From NCBI GenBank assembly GCA_023957245.1, contig JAMLHJ010000001.1, positions 209,273 to 273,272 of the forward strand: a stretch of DNA of 64,000 nucleotides. Reading direction: 5' to 3'. Made by a program: the position numbers and the translations under genes. This DNA comes from Chitinophagales bacterium (GTDB taxonomy: Bacteria > Bacteroidota > Bacteroidia > Chitinophagales > JADIYW01). The notes beneath the pieces were generated by a model, which saw only the letters and a program-made list of their open reading frames with translations, was not told the DNA's origin and did no database searches. This document shows, one piece after another, positions 44,866 to 53,593 of this stretch (positions are counted from its first letter, which is position 1; every line of letters starts with the position of its first letter).

Positions 44866-46539
44866 ATGGAGATTATGACAAAATCAAAAAGATTTTTTAT
44901 ACTATTTATTGTCATTACTACTGCAATATTAGCTTTTGCTATATATCACAAATTCTTTATGCCATCTGAAATTCAGAAGATTAAAGAACGAGGAACTTTA
45001 AAACTCGTAACAGCCTACAACCCGACAGGTTATTTCCTTTACAAAGAAGAGCCAATGGGATTTGAGCATGACTTCATTCAAAATTATGCCAAAAAACTCG
45101 GAGTCAAATTAGAAGTGGTCGTAGTCAATCAACCAGAAGAAATGCGTAGAAAAATCCTTACTGGAGAGGCAGATATAATGGCTTACAATATTCCCATTGT
45201 TAATCTTCCTATGAGATTTATAGAATTTTCACATCCGTATGTACAAACAGAACTAGTTCTTGTCCAACGTAAAATAAATAAGAAATCGCCTGAATACATC
45301 GGTTCAACAGCTTCATTATCTGGAAAAATTGTCACGATTACCGAACAATCTCCTTATGCACAGACGCTTTCTGATATTAATTTTGAACTCAACAATCAAC
45401 TCCAAATTCAAACAATAGGTGAATCTAAAACACCTGAAGATCTTATCAGAATGGTTGCTGAAAATGAAATTGCTTATACTGTTGCCAATAAAGAAATAGC
45501 GCTGATTAATAAAGAATATTTTGACAATATTGATATTGAAACAACAATAACACCACCTCAAGATATTGCTTTTGCTATTCATCGAAAAAACAAAGATTTA
45601 TTAAATAGTCTTAACCAATTTATCGACAATTCAAGAAAAGATAAAACGCTATATGCTCTTTATGATCAATACTTTAAGACAAGCAGGTTAGTTTTTGCAA
45701 CAGATAACAATGAATTGGAATCTGCATCAAAAAGCAGTAATAATGGTTCTATTTCTATATATGACCCTATTGTACAGCGATATGCCAAAGAAATCAATTG
45801 GGATTGGAGATTAGTCGCATCTTTGATATGGCAAGAGTCAAGATTCAAACCTTCAGCAAGATCATGGGCTGGAGCTACTGGACTGATGCAGCTCATGCCT
45901 GCAACAGCAAGAAGGTTCGGATTGAATACTATGCAGGAAATTTACCATCCAGAATTAAATATTAAAACTGGAACAAAATATATTGCTTGGTTAGAAATTT
46001 TTTGGGAGGAAATAAAAGATGAAACCGAACGCAAAAAATTCATATTAGCATCGTATAACGCAGGAGAAGGACATGTCAAGGATGCACAAAGGCTTGCCAA
46101 AAAATATGGATACGATGCCAACAAATGGGATGGGAATGTAGAATATTTCTTACTCAACAAATCCAAGCCAACGTTCTATAGAGACCCTGTGTGCAAATAC
46201 GGATATTGTAGAGGAAGCGAACCATTTTTCTATGTCCGTTCTATCATCAGAAAGTACGCAGCCTTTAAGTCGCAATACTCCGCAGAACATGTTTCAGGTT
46301 ATGATTTTTCAACTGATTTTTCTCCAGTATATGAAATGGGAATCGAAGAAAATTCTTCAATATTTGGGCTAAAGAAAAAGCAGCTTTTTGAAAAGAGAGA
46401 AATTTTTCAAGAGACAGATACACAAAGAGGAATTAATAATTTGACTCCTAAAAATCCAGAAAGGATACAACTCAAGAAAAACAGTGCTCCTTCCAATCAA
46501 TTATTTAGAAAGAATAAGATTTTTAAATCTTCTGAATAG
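44866..46539 (+). CDS. MltF-type membrane-bound lytic murein transglycosylase
   Basis: A 557-residue protein with an N-terminal signal/anchor (FFILFIVITTAILAFAIY). A periplasmic solute-binding-protein family 3 domain follows (about 35-270; GTLKLVTAYNPTGYFLY, YALYDQYFK). Next is an SLT domain with the catalytic Glu in LIWQESRFKP, ATGLMQLMPATA and LASYNAGEGHV. This two-domain order is that of MltF, which cleaves peptidoglycan with 1,6-anhydro ends. The ATG at 44866 abuts the terminator, and the in-frame ATG at 44875 (MTKSKRFF) is equally likely. The ~80-residue C-terminal tail is charged and unconserved-looking. Confidence 0.9.
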   Translation: MEIMTKSKRFFILFIVITTAILAFAIYHKFFMPSEIQKIKERGTLKLVTAYNPTGYFLYKEEPMGFEHDFIQNYAKKLGVKLEVVVVNQPEEMRRKILTGEADIMAYNIPIVNLPMRFIEFSHPYVQTELVLVQRKINKKSPEYIGSTASLSGKIVTITEQSPYAQTLSDINFELNNQLQIQTIGESKTPEDLIRMVAENEIAYTVANKEIALINKEYFDNIDIETTITPPQDIAFAIHRKNKDLLNSLNQFIDNSRKDKTLYALYDQYFKTSRLVFATDNNELESASKSSNNGSISIYDPIVQRYAKEINWDWRLVASLIWQESRFKPSARSWAGATGLMQLMPATARRFGLNTMQEIYHPELNIKTGTKYIAWLEIFWEEIKDETERKKFILASYNAGEGHVKDAQRLAKKYGYDANKWDGNVEYFLLNKSKPTFYRDPVCKYGYCRGSEPFFYVRSIIRKYAAFKSQYSAEHVSGYDFSTDFSPVYEMGIEENSSIFGLKKKQLFEKREIFQETDTQRGINNLTPKNPERIQLKKNSAPSNQLFRKNKIFKSSE

Positions 46540-46738
46540 ATAATTTACTATAGCTAAGTTCGTTAAATCAGCAAGGCAACAAAACAATCAAGAATAAACT
46601 TTTGCATAGCAGAGAAGGATTTAGCTTCGCATAGTCAAAAACGACAATTATTTCGGCTGAAATAACAACATACAAGTATCTGATTTTGTGCAAGAAATAA
46701 TTAAAATAAAAAAAATTATAAAGAATAATGAAAAATGA

Positions 46739-46769
46739 TTTGCTAGGAAACAAAAACGTTCTATATTTG
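46739..46769 (+). promoter_or_regulatory. Promoter of tRNA-Asp
   Basis: TTTG (46739-46742), 19 bases, then TATATTTG (46762-46769). This is an exact Bacteroidota promoter, 17 bases before the mature tRNA start. Confidence 0.85.
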
Positions 46770-46785
46770 CACTCGCTAATCGCAC

Positions 46786-46859
46786 GGATCGGTAGTTCAG
46801 TTGGTTAGAATGCCGCCCTGTCACGGCGGAGGTCGCGGGTTCGAGTCCCGTCCGGTCCG
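46786..46859 (+). tRNA. tRNA-Asp(GTC)
   Basis: A full cloverleaf. The acceptor GGATCGG pairs with CCGGTCC (one G-U). The anticodon stem CCGCC/GGCGG encloses CTGTCAC, with anticodon GTC. The T loop is GGTTCGAGTC and the discriminator base is G. CCA is not encoded. Confidence 0.97.
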
Positions 46860-46860
46860 C

Positions 46861-46896
46861 AAAAAGGGTTCAAACGAATAAGTTTGGACCCTTTTT
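46861..46896 (+). terminator. Terminator after tRNA-Asp
   Basis: AAAAAGGGTTCAAAC (46861-46875) pairs with GTTTGGACCCTTTTT (46882-46896), with a single G-U pair and a T-run. It begins two bases after the tRNA. Confidence 0.92.
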
Positions 46897-46995
46897 CATT
46901 TTCTAAAAAAGTAATCAATTATTACTAAATCAATTAGAAAGCTAAAAGCATAAAAATCATCCATTTAATTAACGAAGGTTGTGTATTTTTACAGC

Positions 46996-47997
46996 ATGGA
47001 AAAAGTTTTGAGTGGCATCCGTTCAACGGGACAACTTCATTTGGGAAATTATTTTGGAGCAGTACGTAATTTTGTACAATTGCAACATGAGAAAGAATGC
47101 TATTTTTTCATTGCCAATCTTCATGCACTTACTACACATACAGATCCTCTATTATTACAAAAAAGTGTAAAAGATGTATTGGTAGAATATATTGCATGTG
47201 GACTTGACCCTGATATTTCTGCTATTTATATTCAATCTGATGTTCCAGAAATCACAGAGCTTTATACCTTACTGAATATGTTGGCATACAAAGGGGAGTT
47301 GGAAAAAACTGCTTCTTTTAAAGAGAAAATCAAAAAGCATCAGGAAAATATCAATGCAGGGCTACTCACCTATCCAGTATTGATGGCAGCAGATATTTTG
47401 ATACATAGAGCACATAAAGTACCTGTAGGCAAAGACCAAGAACAACATCTTGAAATGGCAAGAAACTTTGCTGTCAGGTTCAACCATAGATATGGAGTTG
47501 ACTTTTTCCCAGAACCTTATGCATATAATTTCACAGGTCAATTAGTAAAAGTTCCTGGATTGGACGGCAATGGGAAAATGGGAAAATCTGAAGGAGAAGG
47601 CAATGCTATATATCTCAGAGATGATGACAAAACTATCTCTAAGAAAATCATGAAAGCCAAAACTGATAGTGGTCCTCAAGCAGAAAATTCTACAAAACCA
47701 GAAGAAATAAAAAATCTTTTCAGTTTAATGGAATTGGTTTCGACAACTGACACCATACAACATTTCGATGATGCATGGAATAATTGCAGTATCAGATATG
47801 GAGATTTCAAAAAACAATTGGCAGCAGATATGATACAATTTGTATCTCCAATAAGAGAAAAAATTGTAGATTTAGATAATGATGAAAAAACGCTAAAAAG
47901 AATTGCTCAACAAGGTGCAGAAAAAGCGAGAATAAGCGCAAAATCTACTTTGGACGGAGTCAAAGAATTGATGGGTTTGACTAGTATTTGGAAATAA
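46996..47997 (+). CDS. trpS: Tryptophanyl-tRNA synthetase
   Basis: A class I synthetase of 333 residues from the ATG at 46996 (MEKVLSGIRSTGQLHLGNYFG). A GTG 15 bases earlier is less likely, as the family starts at this conserved SGI/VRSTG segment. The HIGH equivalent is QLHLGNYFGA, the KMSKS equivalent is GNGKMGKSEG, and the intervening LMAADILIHRAHKVPVGKDQEQH is diagnostic. The next gene, a deoxynucleoside kinase, follows within about 30 bases. Confidence 0.95.
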   Translation: MEKVLSGIRSTGQLHLGNYFGAVRNFVQLQHEKECYFFIANLHALTTHTDPLLLQKSVKDVLVEYIACGLDPDISAIYIQSDVPEITELYTLLNMLAYKGELEKTASFKEKIKKHQENINAGLLTYPVLMAADILIHRAHKVPVGKDQEQHLEMARNFAVRFNHRYGVDFFPEPYAYNFTGQLVKVPGLDGNGKMGKSEGEGNAIYLRDDDKTISKKIMKAKTDSGPQAENSTKPEEIKNLFSLMELVSTTDTIQHFDDAWNNCSIRYGDFKKQLAADMIQFVSPIREKIVDLDNDEKTLKRIAQQGAEKARISAKSTLDGVKELMGLTSIWK

Positions 47998-48029
47998 TTG
48001 ATATACTTTAAAAATTTACAGCCATTAAC

Positions 48030-48653
48030 ACGAATTTTAAACATATCGCAATTGCAGGTAATATTGGAGCAGGTAAGACTACGCTGACAGATTTATTGGC
48101 CAAGCATTATAAATGGGAACCAAGGTTTGAAGATGTAGAAAACAATCCATATCTCAATGATTTTTATCAAGATATGCCTAGATGGTCCTTTAACTTACAA
48201 ATTTACTTTTTGAATAAAAGATTGCAACAGACAATTGAAATTCAAAGTGGGAATAATGTCGTCATCCAAGATCGTACTATCTATGAAGATGCTCATATTT
48301 TTGCTCCAAACCTCCACGAAATGGGATTAATGAGTACTAGAGATTTTGAAAACTATATCAGTTTATTCAAGACAATACGCTCTCAAATTAAAGCACCAGA
48401 TTTATTGATTTATTTAAAATCTTCTCTATCTACCTTAGTCAATCAGATAGAAAAGCGAGGAAGAGATTATGAGGACAATATCAGATTGGATTATCTCAAA
48501 CAACTTAATCAGTACTACGAGAATTGGATAGAAAACTATAAAGATGGAAAATTATTGGTCATTTCAGTTGACAATCTAAATTTTGCTGACAATAAAGAAG
48601 ATTTTGGCAAAGTAGTTCAGAAAATAGATGCTGAACTATTTGGTTTGTTTTAG
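48030..48653 (+). CDS. Deoxynucleoside kinase with non-AUG start
   Basis: The conserved reading frame encodes the whole dNK/dGK fold. KHIAIAGNIGAGKTTLTDLL is the P-loop, VIQDRTIYEDAHIFA is the DRS-type motif, and LIYLKSSLSTLVNQIEKRGRDYE is the lid. Such kinases phosphorylate deoxynucleosides for salvage. No ATG, GTG or TTG lies in frame between the upstream stop (48009) and the P-loop. I place the start at ACG 48030, because homologues would begin M-N-F-K-H right here; ATT at 48024 is the alternative. The TTG at 48096 would delete the P-loop. This gives about 207 residues. A start-codon mutation is possible. Confidence 0.75.
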   Translation, partial: TNFKHIAIAGNIGAGKTTLTDLLAKHYKWEPRFEDVENNPYLNDFYQDMPRWSFNLQIYFLNKRLQQTIEIQSGNNVVIQDRTIYEDAHIFAPNLHEMGLMSTRDFENYISLFKTIRSQIKAPDLLIYLKSSLSTLVNQIEKRGRDYEDNIRLDYLKQLNQYYENWIENYKDGKLLVISVDNLNFADNKEDFGKVVQKIDAELFGLF

Positions 48654-48758
48654 ATTTCACTAAAATCACATTAACCTAGCCATTATTTTATATTTACGAC
48701 TACTTTATCACACAAGATAAAGTAAAATAGAATTGACTATTCGATAAAATTAGATAAC

Positions 48759-48766
48759 TATCTTTG
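48759..48766 (+). promoter_or_regulatory. -7 box before the hemolysin III gene
   Basis: TATCTTTG matches TAnnTTTG and lies 20 bases before the ATG at 48787. A TTG lies 23 bases upstream (48733-48735), slightly far for the -33 element. Confidence 0.45.
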
Positions 48767-48786
48767 CAATATCTAAAAGCAAGAAA

Positions 48787-49413
48787 ATGAGAAAATTGAG
48801 CAAAGGACATGAAATAGCGAATACCTTAACACACTTGGCAGGTATTGTCTTATTTATCTTCCTATTGCCTTCATTGTTCATCAAAATGTTTAGTAATGAA
48901 AACATTGGATACTTGTGGTCTGTCATTGTTTTCGCCTTTGGTTTGATGATGGTTTACGGTTCTTCTACCTTGTACCATTATGCCAAAAGACCACGATTAA
49001 AAGAAACATTAAGAATATGGGATCATGCTTCAATATACTTATTGATAGGAGGCACATACACACCATTAGTTGCTAAATTTTTAGAACATCATCAGGCTAT
49101 TTGGTTTTTAGTAATTATGTGGTCGATTATTGGTATTGGAGTTATTATAAAAATATTTTTCACTGGAAGATTTGAATTTTTCTCTGTATTCAGTTATTTA
49201 TTTTTAGGTTGGATGGCCATCTTTATTTTTAAAGATTTCATTGCTGTCTGTCCTCAAAATATACAATATTTAATTCTCTTCGGAGGGCTATCTTATACAA
49301 TTGGCGTATTATTTTATGTATGGCACAAATTGCCTTACAATCACGCAATTTGGCATGTATTTGTATTAGCGGGAAGTACCTTTCATTTATTAGCGATACA
49401 CCAAAGTTTTTAA
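48787..49413 (+). CDS. Hemolysin III (PAQR/HlyIII) family membrane protein
   Basis: A 208-residue protein with seven hydrophobic helices. The family's metal-site residues are visible: HEIANTLTHLAGIVLF near the N-terminus, MVYGSSTLYHYAKRP, and the C-terminal KLPYNHAIWHVFVLAGSTFHLLAIH. HlyIII proteins are bacterial relatives of adiponectin receptors and may act as membrane hydrolases; the haemolysin name is historical. The stop codon is immediately followed by the ATG of the next gene. Confidence 0.9.
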   Translation: MRKLSKGHEIANTLTHLAGIVLFIFLLPSLFIKMFSNENIGYLWSVIVFAFGLMMVYGSSTLYHYAKRPRLKETLRIWDHASIYLLIGGTYTPLVAKFLEHHQAIWFLVIMWSIIGIGVIIKIFFTGRFEFFSVFSYLFLGWMAIFIFKDFIAVCPQNIQYLILFGGLSYTIGVLFYVWHKLPYNHAIWHVFVLAGSTFHLLAIHQSF

Positions 49414-49974
49414 ATGAGCATAAAGCCTCAAACTCAATTATATTTCATTGCCCTTCTTCCAGAGCCTGAAATTGAAAGAGAACTTTATCAATTCAAAATA
49501 GATTTATTTGAAAAATATGGGTACAAAGTATCTTTAAAATCTCCCGCCCATATCACATTAATACCACCATTTTCATGGTCTATCCAACAAGCTGAAGAGA
49601 TAAGAAAAATATTCCTTCAGTATTCAGTTCAATCTTCCAGCTTTGATATTAACATTCAAGGATTTGATACTTTTGGAGATAAAGTATTTTATGCTAAACC
49701 CATTTGTCCCCAAGAAATATTTGATTTGCAAAAAGATATTTTTCAGTATTTCAAGCCTTATTTGAGTGAAAAGTTGCAAAATCAATTTCATTTCAGACCA
49801 CATATTACGATTGCAAATAGAGATATTGTCAGCAACGAATTACCTCAAATAATAGCTGAATTCAATGCAAAAAGCTACTACCGTCAGACAAAAGTTTCTG
49901 AAATAACAATGTTCAGACATGATGGCTCAAAATGGGTAATCGAATCTCAACTTCCTCTAAAAAGCAGAAGATAA
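49414..49974 (+). CDS. 2'-5' RNA ligase/LigT-like 2H phosphoesterase
   Basis: A 186-residue protein with the two HxT motifs of the 2H phosphoesterase superfamily: PAHITLIPPF (about residue 47) and FRPHITIANR (about residue 130). Such enzymes act on 2'-5' RNA linkages or cyclic phosphates. The true substrate is unknown. It begins directly after the hemolysin III stop codon, so the two are very likely one transcript. Confidence 0.85.
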   Translation: MSIKPQTQLYFIALLPEPEIERELYQFKIDLFEKYGYKVSLKSPAHITLIPPFSWSIQQAEEIRKIFLQYSVQSSSFDINIQGFDTFGDKVFYAKPICPQEIFDLQKDIFQYFKPYLSEKLQNQFHFRPHITIANRDIVSNELPQIIAEFNAKSYYRQTKVSEITMFRHDGSKWVIESQLPLKSRR

Positions 49975-50069
49975 GCATCTATAAGATAATTAATAATCTT
50001 TATTTAATAGCTCTTATCATAATACTGCTCTAAAAGACAATTAACTTTACAAGCCTTTTTTACAGATTT

Positions 50070-51344
50070 ATGGTAGATGTCGTTGTTGTAGGAGCCGGAC
50101 TTTCAGGTTTATCCACTGCTTATCACTTGCAGTCTAAGGGCTGTAGTGTACTCGTATTGGAAGCCAACGGAAAGGTCGGTGGCAGGTGTAGATCTGATTA
50201 CATGAATGGATATATCCTTGACAGAGGATTACATTTTCTCTCTAAAGGATTTTCAGAGTCTAAAGCTTTGTTTAATTATAAAGATTTAAGACTAGAATCT
50301 ATTTACCCTGGTGCGCTATTACACTACAATAACAATTTCCACCTTATCACCAATCCTCTGAAAAAAATTGGCGACTCTCTTTCTTTGGCATTCTCGCCAT
50401 TTATGACCTTCAAAGATAAAATAAAGATGGGCGCTATGCTCTCTTATCTGATGGTGAATTCAGAAGAGCAGTTCAAGAAACTAAAGAATATCAGCACTAA
50501 AGAGTTTTTGGAATCGAGAGGATTTAGTCAAAGATTTATAGATAATTTTTTCAAACCACTTCACCAAGCTATCTTTTATGATAATACACTGAGCACATCT
50601 GCTTATGTATATGCATCCATGTTTAAAAATTTTGCTTTTGAAGAAAGTGCTCTTCCTGCTTATGGAATCGGTAGCCTAGCAGCTCAATTAGCTGAAAGTC
50701 TAGAAAAAGACACCATTAAGCTACATACCCGAGTAAAAGAAATCTATGACAATGGTGTTTTGACGAATGCAGGAGAATTTATTGAAGCCAAAAAAGTAAT
50801 TGTCAGTATTCCTCCTTTTGAAATAAAAAAAATTATGCCTGGGTACGAAAACAAAATTACGTTTTCAAAAAGCAGTGTTATGTATTTTTCAACTCAGACA
50901 CCTCCCGTAAAATCGCCAATTATTCTACTTAGTGGACAAGACAAAGGCATCATCAATCATATTTTTGTACCAACAACTATTCAGCCTACTTATGCTCCTA
51001 CAGGCCACCATCTAGTCTGTGTAAATCTAAAGGGTTATGTAGAAAAGGAAGATGATGAACTCATTGACGAAGTGCTGAAAGAGCTGATTAATTGGTTTGG
51101 AGTAAAGGTCAATAGCTGGGCTCATTTAAAAACTTATCATATCCAACATGGATTGCCACTAACAAATACTCATCATCATTTCAATTTATTTGAAGAAAAG
51201 GATGGTATATACTATTGTGGTGATTATTTTTCTTATGGCACAATAAACAATGCTTTATTAAGTGGTAAAGAAGTTGCCGAAGAAGTTTTACAACATTTGT
51301 CTGATGACAAAAAGACAACTCGAAAGAGAAGTGTTTTTAACTAA
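50070..51344 (+). CDS. FAD-dependent amine oxidase/phytoene desaturase-like oxidoreductase
   Basis: A 424-residue flavoprotein. The N-terminal Rossmann motif is VVVVGAGLSGLSTAYHLQSKG, followed by EANGKVGGRCRSD and a C-terminal FAD-contact segment GIYYCGDYFSYGTINNALLSGKEVAEEVL. This is the architecture of amine oxidases, protoporphyrinogen oxidases and carotenoid desaturases; the substrate cannot be assigned. It is a standalone gene whose 3' end overlaps the convergent YbfF-type gene by four bases. Confidence 0.85.
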   Translation: MVDVVVVGAGLSGLSTAYHLQSKGCSVLVLEANGKVGGRCRSDYMNGYILDRGLHFLSKGFSESKALFNYKDLRLESIYPGALLHYNNNFHLITNPLKKIGDSLSLAFSPFMTFKDKIKMGAMLSYLMVNSEEQFKKLKNISTKEFLESRGFSQRFIDNFFKPLHQAIFYDNTLSTSAYVYASMFKNFAFEESALPAYGIGSLAAQLAESLEKDTIKLHTRVKEIYDNGVLTNAGEFIEAKKVIVSIPPFEIKKIMPGYENKITFSKSSVMYFSTQTPPVKSPIILLSGQDKGIINHIFVPTTIQPTYAPTGHHLVCVNLKGYVEKEDDELIDEVLKELINWFGVKVNSWAHLKTYHIQHGLPLTNTHHHFNLFEEKDGIYYCGDYFSYGTINNALLSGKEVAEEVLQHLSDDKKTTRKRSVFN

Positions 51345-52105
51345 CTTTCTAAGATTTTACAAACTAATTTATAAAAATATTCTGGTTGGTCTGCATGAAC
51401 CCAATGTCCAGCATTTGGAACAATATATAATTGAGCTTCAGGAAAAAAGATTCTGAAACTATCAAAATCCTCTACTTGGATATAATCACTATTTGCACCT
51501 TTAATAAATGAAGTCTTTCCAACAAACTCCCCATGAGTAGGCACTTCATCCATCAAATCTCTATACTTATCATACAAGACTTGCACATTGGGCTTCCAAT
51601 AAAACCCACTGCGATTGCGTCCTAAATTTTTCATCATCAGTTGAACAATACGCTTAGAAGGAATTTTATCAAAGAAATCATTCTCTATCTGCGAACGTTC
51701 AGTGTAGTCATCTGTATGAATAGCCAACATTGCTTCCATGATACTCATGTGATCACCTTCGTAAGCCTTTGGCCCTATATCAACAACTATCAATTGATCA
51801 GTCAAATCAGGATAGTTTAATGCAAAAGTCATAGCTACCTTCCCTCCCATTGAATGGCCAATTAAATGTGCATGACCTATTTGATGTTGGCTCATAAATG
51901 ATTGAATATCTTCAGCCATTACGGTATAACTCATTTCATCAGAATGAGGAGAATGACCATGATTTCTCATATCTATCAACCACACCCGATATGTTTTGGA
52001 AATCTGTTTGCCGAAAGTCTGTAAATTATCCAAAGAACCTAATAGACCATGAATAACAATCACATCTTCACCTACATCACCAAATACCTTATAATTCAAC
52101 TCCAT
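51341..52105 (-). CDS. YbfF-type alpha/beta hydrolase (esterase)
   Basis: A 254-residue cytoplasmic esterase. The oxyanion segment is VIHGLLGSLDNLQTFGKQ, then VWLIDMRNHGHSPHS, the nucleophile elbow AHLIGHSMGGKVAMTFAL and the histidine in PNAGHWVHADQP. All fit the YbfF/acyl-CoA-esterase-like subgroup. It overlaps the ABC ATPase gene upstream by 17 bases, so the two are co-transcribed, although a functional link is not obvious. Confidence 0.88.
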   Translation of the reverse strand: MELNYKVFGDVGEDVIVIHGLLGSLDNLQTFGKQISKTYRVWLIDMRNHGHSPHSDEMSYTVMAEDIQSFMSQHQIGHAHLIGHSMGGKVAMTFALNYPDLTDQLIVVDIGPKAYEGDHMSIMEAMLAIHTDDYTERSQIENDFFDKIPSKRIVQLMMKNLGRNRSGFYWKPNVQVLYDKYRDLMDEVPTHGEFVGKTSFIKGANSDYIQVEDFDSFRIFFPEAQLYIVPNAGHWVHADQPEYFYKLVCKILES

Positions 52106-52736
52106 AGCGAGATTTTCTTTGGTACTTAAAGTCTGGCAAATGCAAAATCCCTCCAGTCACAAAAGTATATTCTTGCAATTGATTGGAACCTAAAATCACC
52201 AATCTCCCATCAATATTTTCAGACAACAATTGTTTATACCAACGGATAGCATTCTCATCTAAATAGGAAGTAGGTTCATCAAGTAATAAGATTTGAGATT
52301 GGGATAAAATCGCCAAACTTAATTTCAATCTTTGCATCATTCCTGATGAAAAATGAGATATTGACTTATCCAAATGCGCCCTTAATCCTAATATTTCTAA
52401 AAAATCTTCTCTTGAAACACACATTTTCTTAAACTGAAAATGAAAATCCAATATCTCTTTCAATGTAAACTCCTCAATCAAAGAAATATATGGAGCAGCA
52501 TAAGACAGATGTTGTGCAATTTCTATCTGTGAATATGCTTTCTGTCCATCTTTAAAAATCACTTTCCCTTCACTAGGAGACAAACCACCTGAAAGAATTT
52601 TAAGCAATGTAGATTTTCCTGAACCATTATGGCCTGTCAAAGCATAAGAATTCCCTGAAGAGAAATCATAATTAACATGTCTAAAAATCCATTCTAAACC
52701 ATATCTTTTTCCTATTGCCGACAGTTGAATCTCCAT
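52089..52736 (-). CDS. ABC transporter ATP-binding protein
   Basis: About 215 residues from the ATG at 52736 (MEIQLSAIGKRYG); an in-frame ATG seven codons earlier is less likely. Walker A is GHNGSGKSTLLKIL, the signature is SSGMMQRLKLSLAIL (SSGM-type), and Walker B is ILLLDEPTSYLD. No permease gene is adjacent. The short length and SSGM signature recall CcmA-type ATPases, but this is weak. It lies 80 bases downstream of lpxA. Confidence 0.85.
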   Translation of the reverse strand: MEIQLSAIGKRYGLEWIFRHVNYDFSSGNSYALTGHNGSGKSTLLKILSGGLSPSEGKVIFKDGQKAYSQIEIAQHLSYAAPYISLIEEFTLKEILDFHFQFKKMCVSREDFLEILGLRAHLDKSISHFSSGMMQRLKLSLAILSQSQILLLDEPTSYLDENAIRWYKQLLSENIDGRLVILGSNQLQEYTFVTGGILHLPDFKYQRKSRYGVEL

Positions 52737-52816
52737 AGTTGTACGCAAAATTAGCAATACTTATCTCAAAAACGATATAAATGCTACCTTGAAATACTTA
52801 TTTAGCTTATGCTTAA

Positions 52817-53593
52817 CTAGCTAATACCTTTGACTATTCCTCTTTCTGACTTAGTAATAAAATCAATAATTTCATCTCTTATTTCAGACGCTTCGAAATC
52901 TTCAAATATCTTATCTATAGCTTGAGTTGTATTTAATCCGCTATTAAATAAGTAACGATAAATATCTTGAATCAAATGAATCTGCTCTAATGAAAAATCA
53001 CGTCTTTTCAATCCCACTGAATTTATACCCGTAAAAACTGCTGGATCTTTTGCTACCAAAACATAAGGAGGCACATCTTTTCTCAGCATTGTACCACCAC
53101 CAATAAAAGCATGTTTCCCAATCTTAATAAATTGATGAGCAGCACACATTCCTCCAAAAACCACATAATCTTCTACAATAATATGCCCAGCAAGATTAGT
53201 AGCATTGGACAAAATACAATGATTGCCAATCACACAATCATGAGCAATATGCACATACGCCATGATAAGATTATGCGAACCAATACGAGTTACTCCCGAT
53301 GCTATTGTTCCTCTATTAATTGTAGAACATTCTCTTATTGTCGTAAAATCTCCTATTTCAACAGTTGAATATTCACCGGCAAATTTTAAATCTTGAGGGA
53401 TAGCTCCTATTACTGCTCCTGGAAAAATATGACAATTTCGACCTATTCTTGTCCCTTTATAAATTGTCACATTAGGTTCAATGATAGTTCCTTCTCCAAT
53501 AGTCACATCTTCATCAATATAACTAAAAGCACCTATTTTTACATTGTCAGCGATAGTGGCTTGGGGGTTTATATAATTAATGGTATTACTCAA
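52817..53593 (-). CDS. lpxA: UDP-N-acetylglucosamine acyltransferase
   Basis: A 258-residue left-handed beta-helix enzyme catalysing the first step of lipid A synthesis. Hexapeptide repeats (IGAFSYIDEDVTIGEGTIIEP) run to about residue 190, with IAHDCVIGNHCILSNATNLAGH carrying the catalytic His. A C-terminal helical domain has GLKRRDFSLEQI. It starts inside the last codons of lpxC/fabZ (four-base overlap). Confidence 0.96.
   Translation of the reverse strand: MSNTINYINPQATIADNVKIGAFSYIDEDVTIGEGTIIEPNVTIYKGTRIGRNCHIFPGAVIGAIPQDLKFAGEYSTVEIGDFTTIRECSTINRGTIASGVTRIGSHNLIMAYVHIAHDCVIGNHCILSNATNLAGHIIVEDYVVFGGMCAAHQFIKIGKHAFIGGGTMLRKDVPPYVLVAKDPAVFTGINSVGLKRRDFSLEQIHLIQDIYRYLFNSGLNTTQAIDKIFEDFEASEIRDEIIDFITKSERGIVKGIS

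Noticed and set aside
48096-48653. Deoxynucleoside kinase starting at TTG 48096.
   Set aside because: This would delete the P-loop, which is intact upstream in the same frame.
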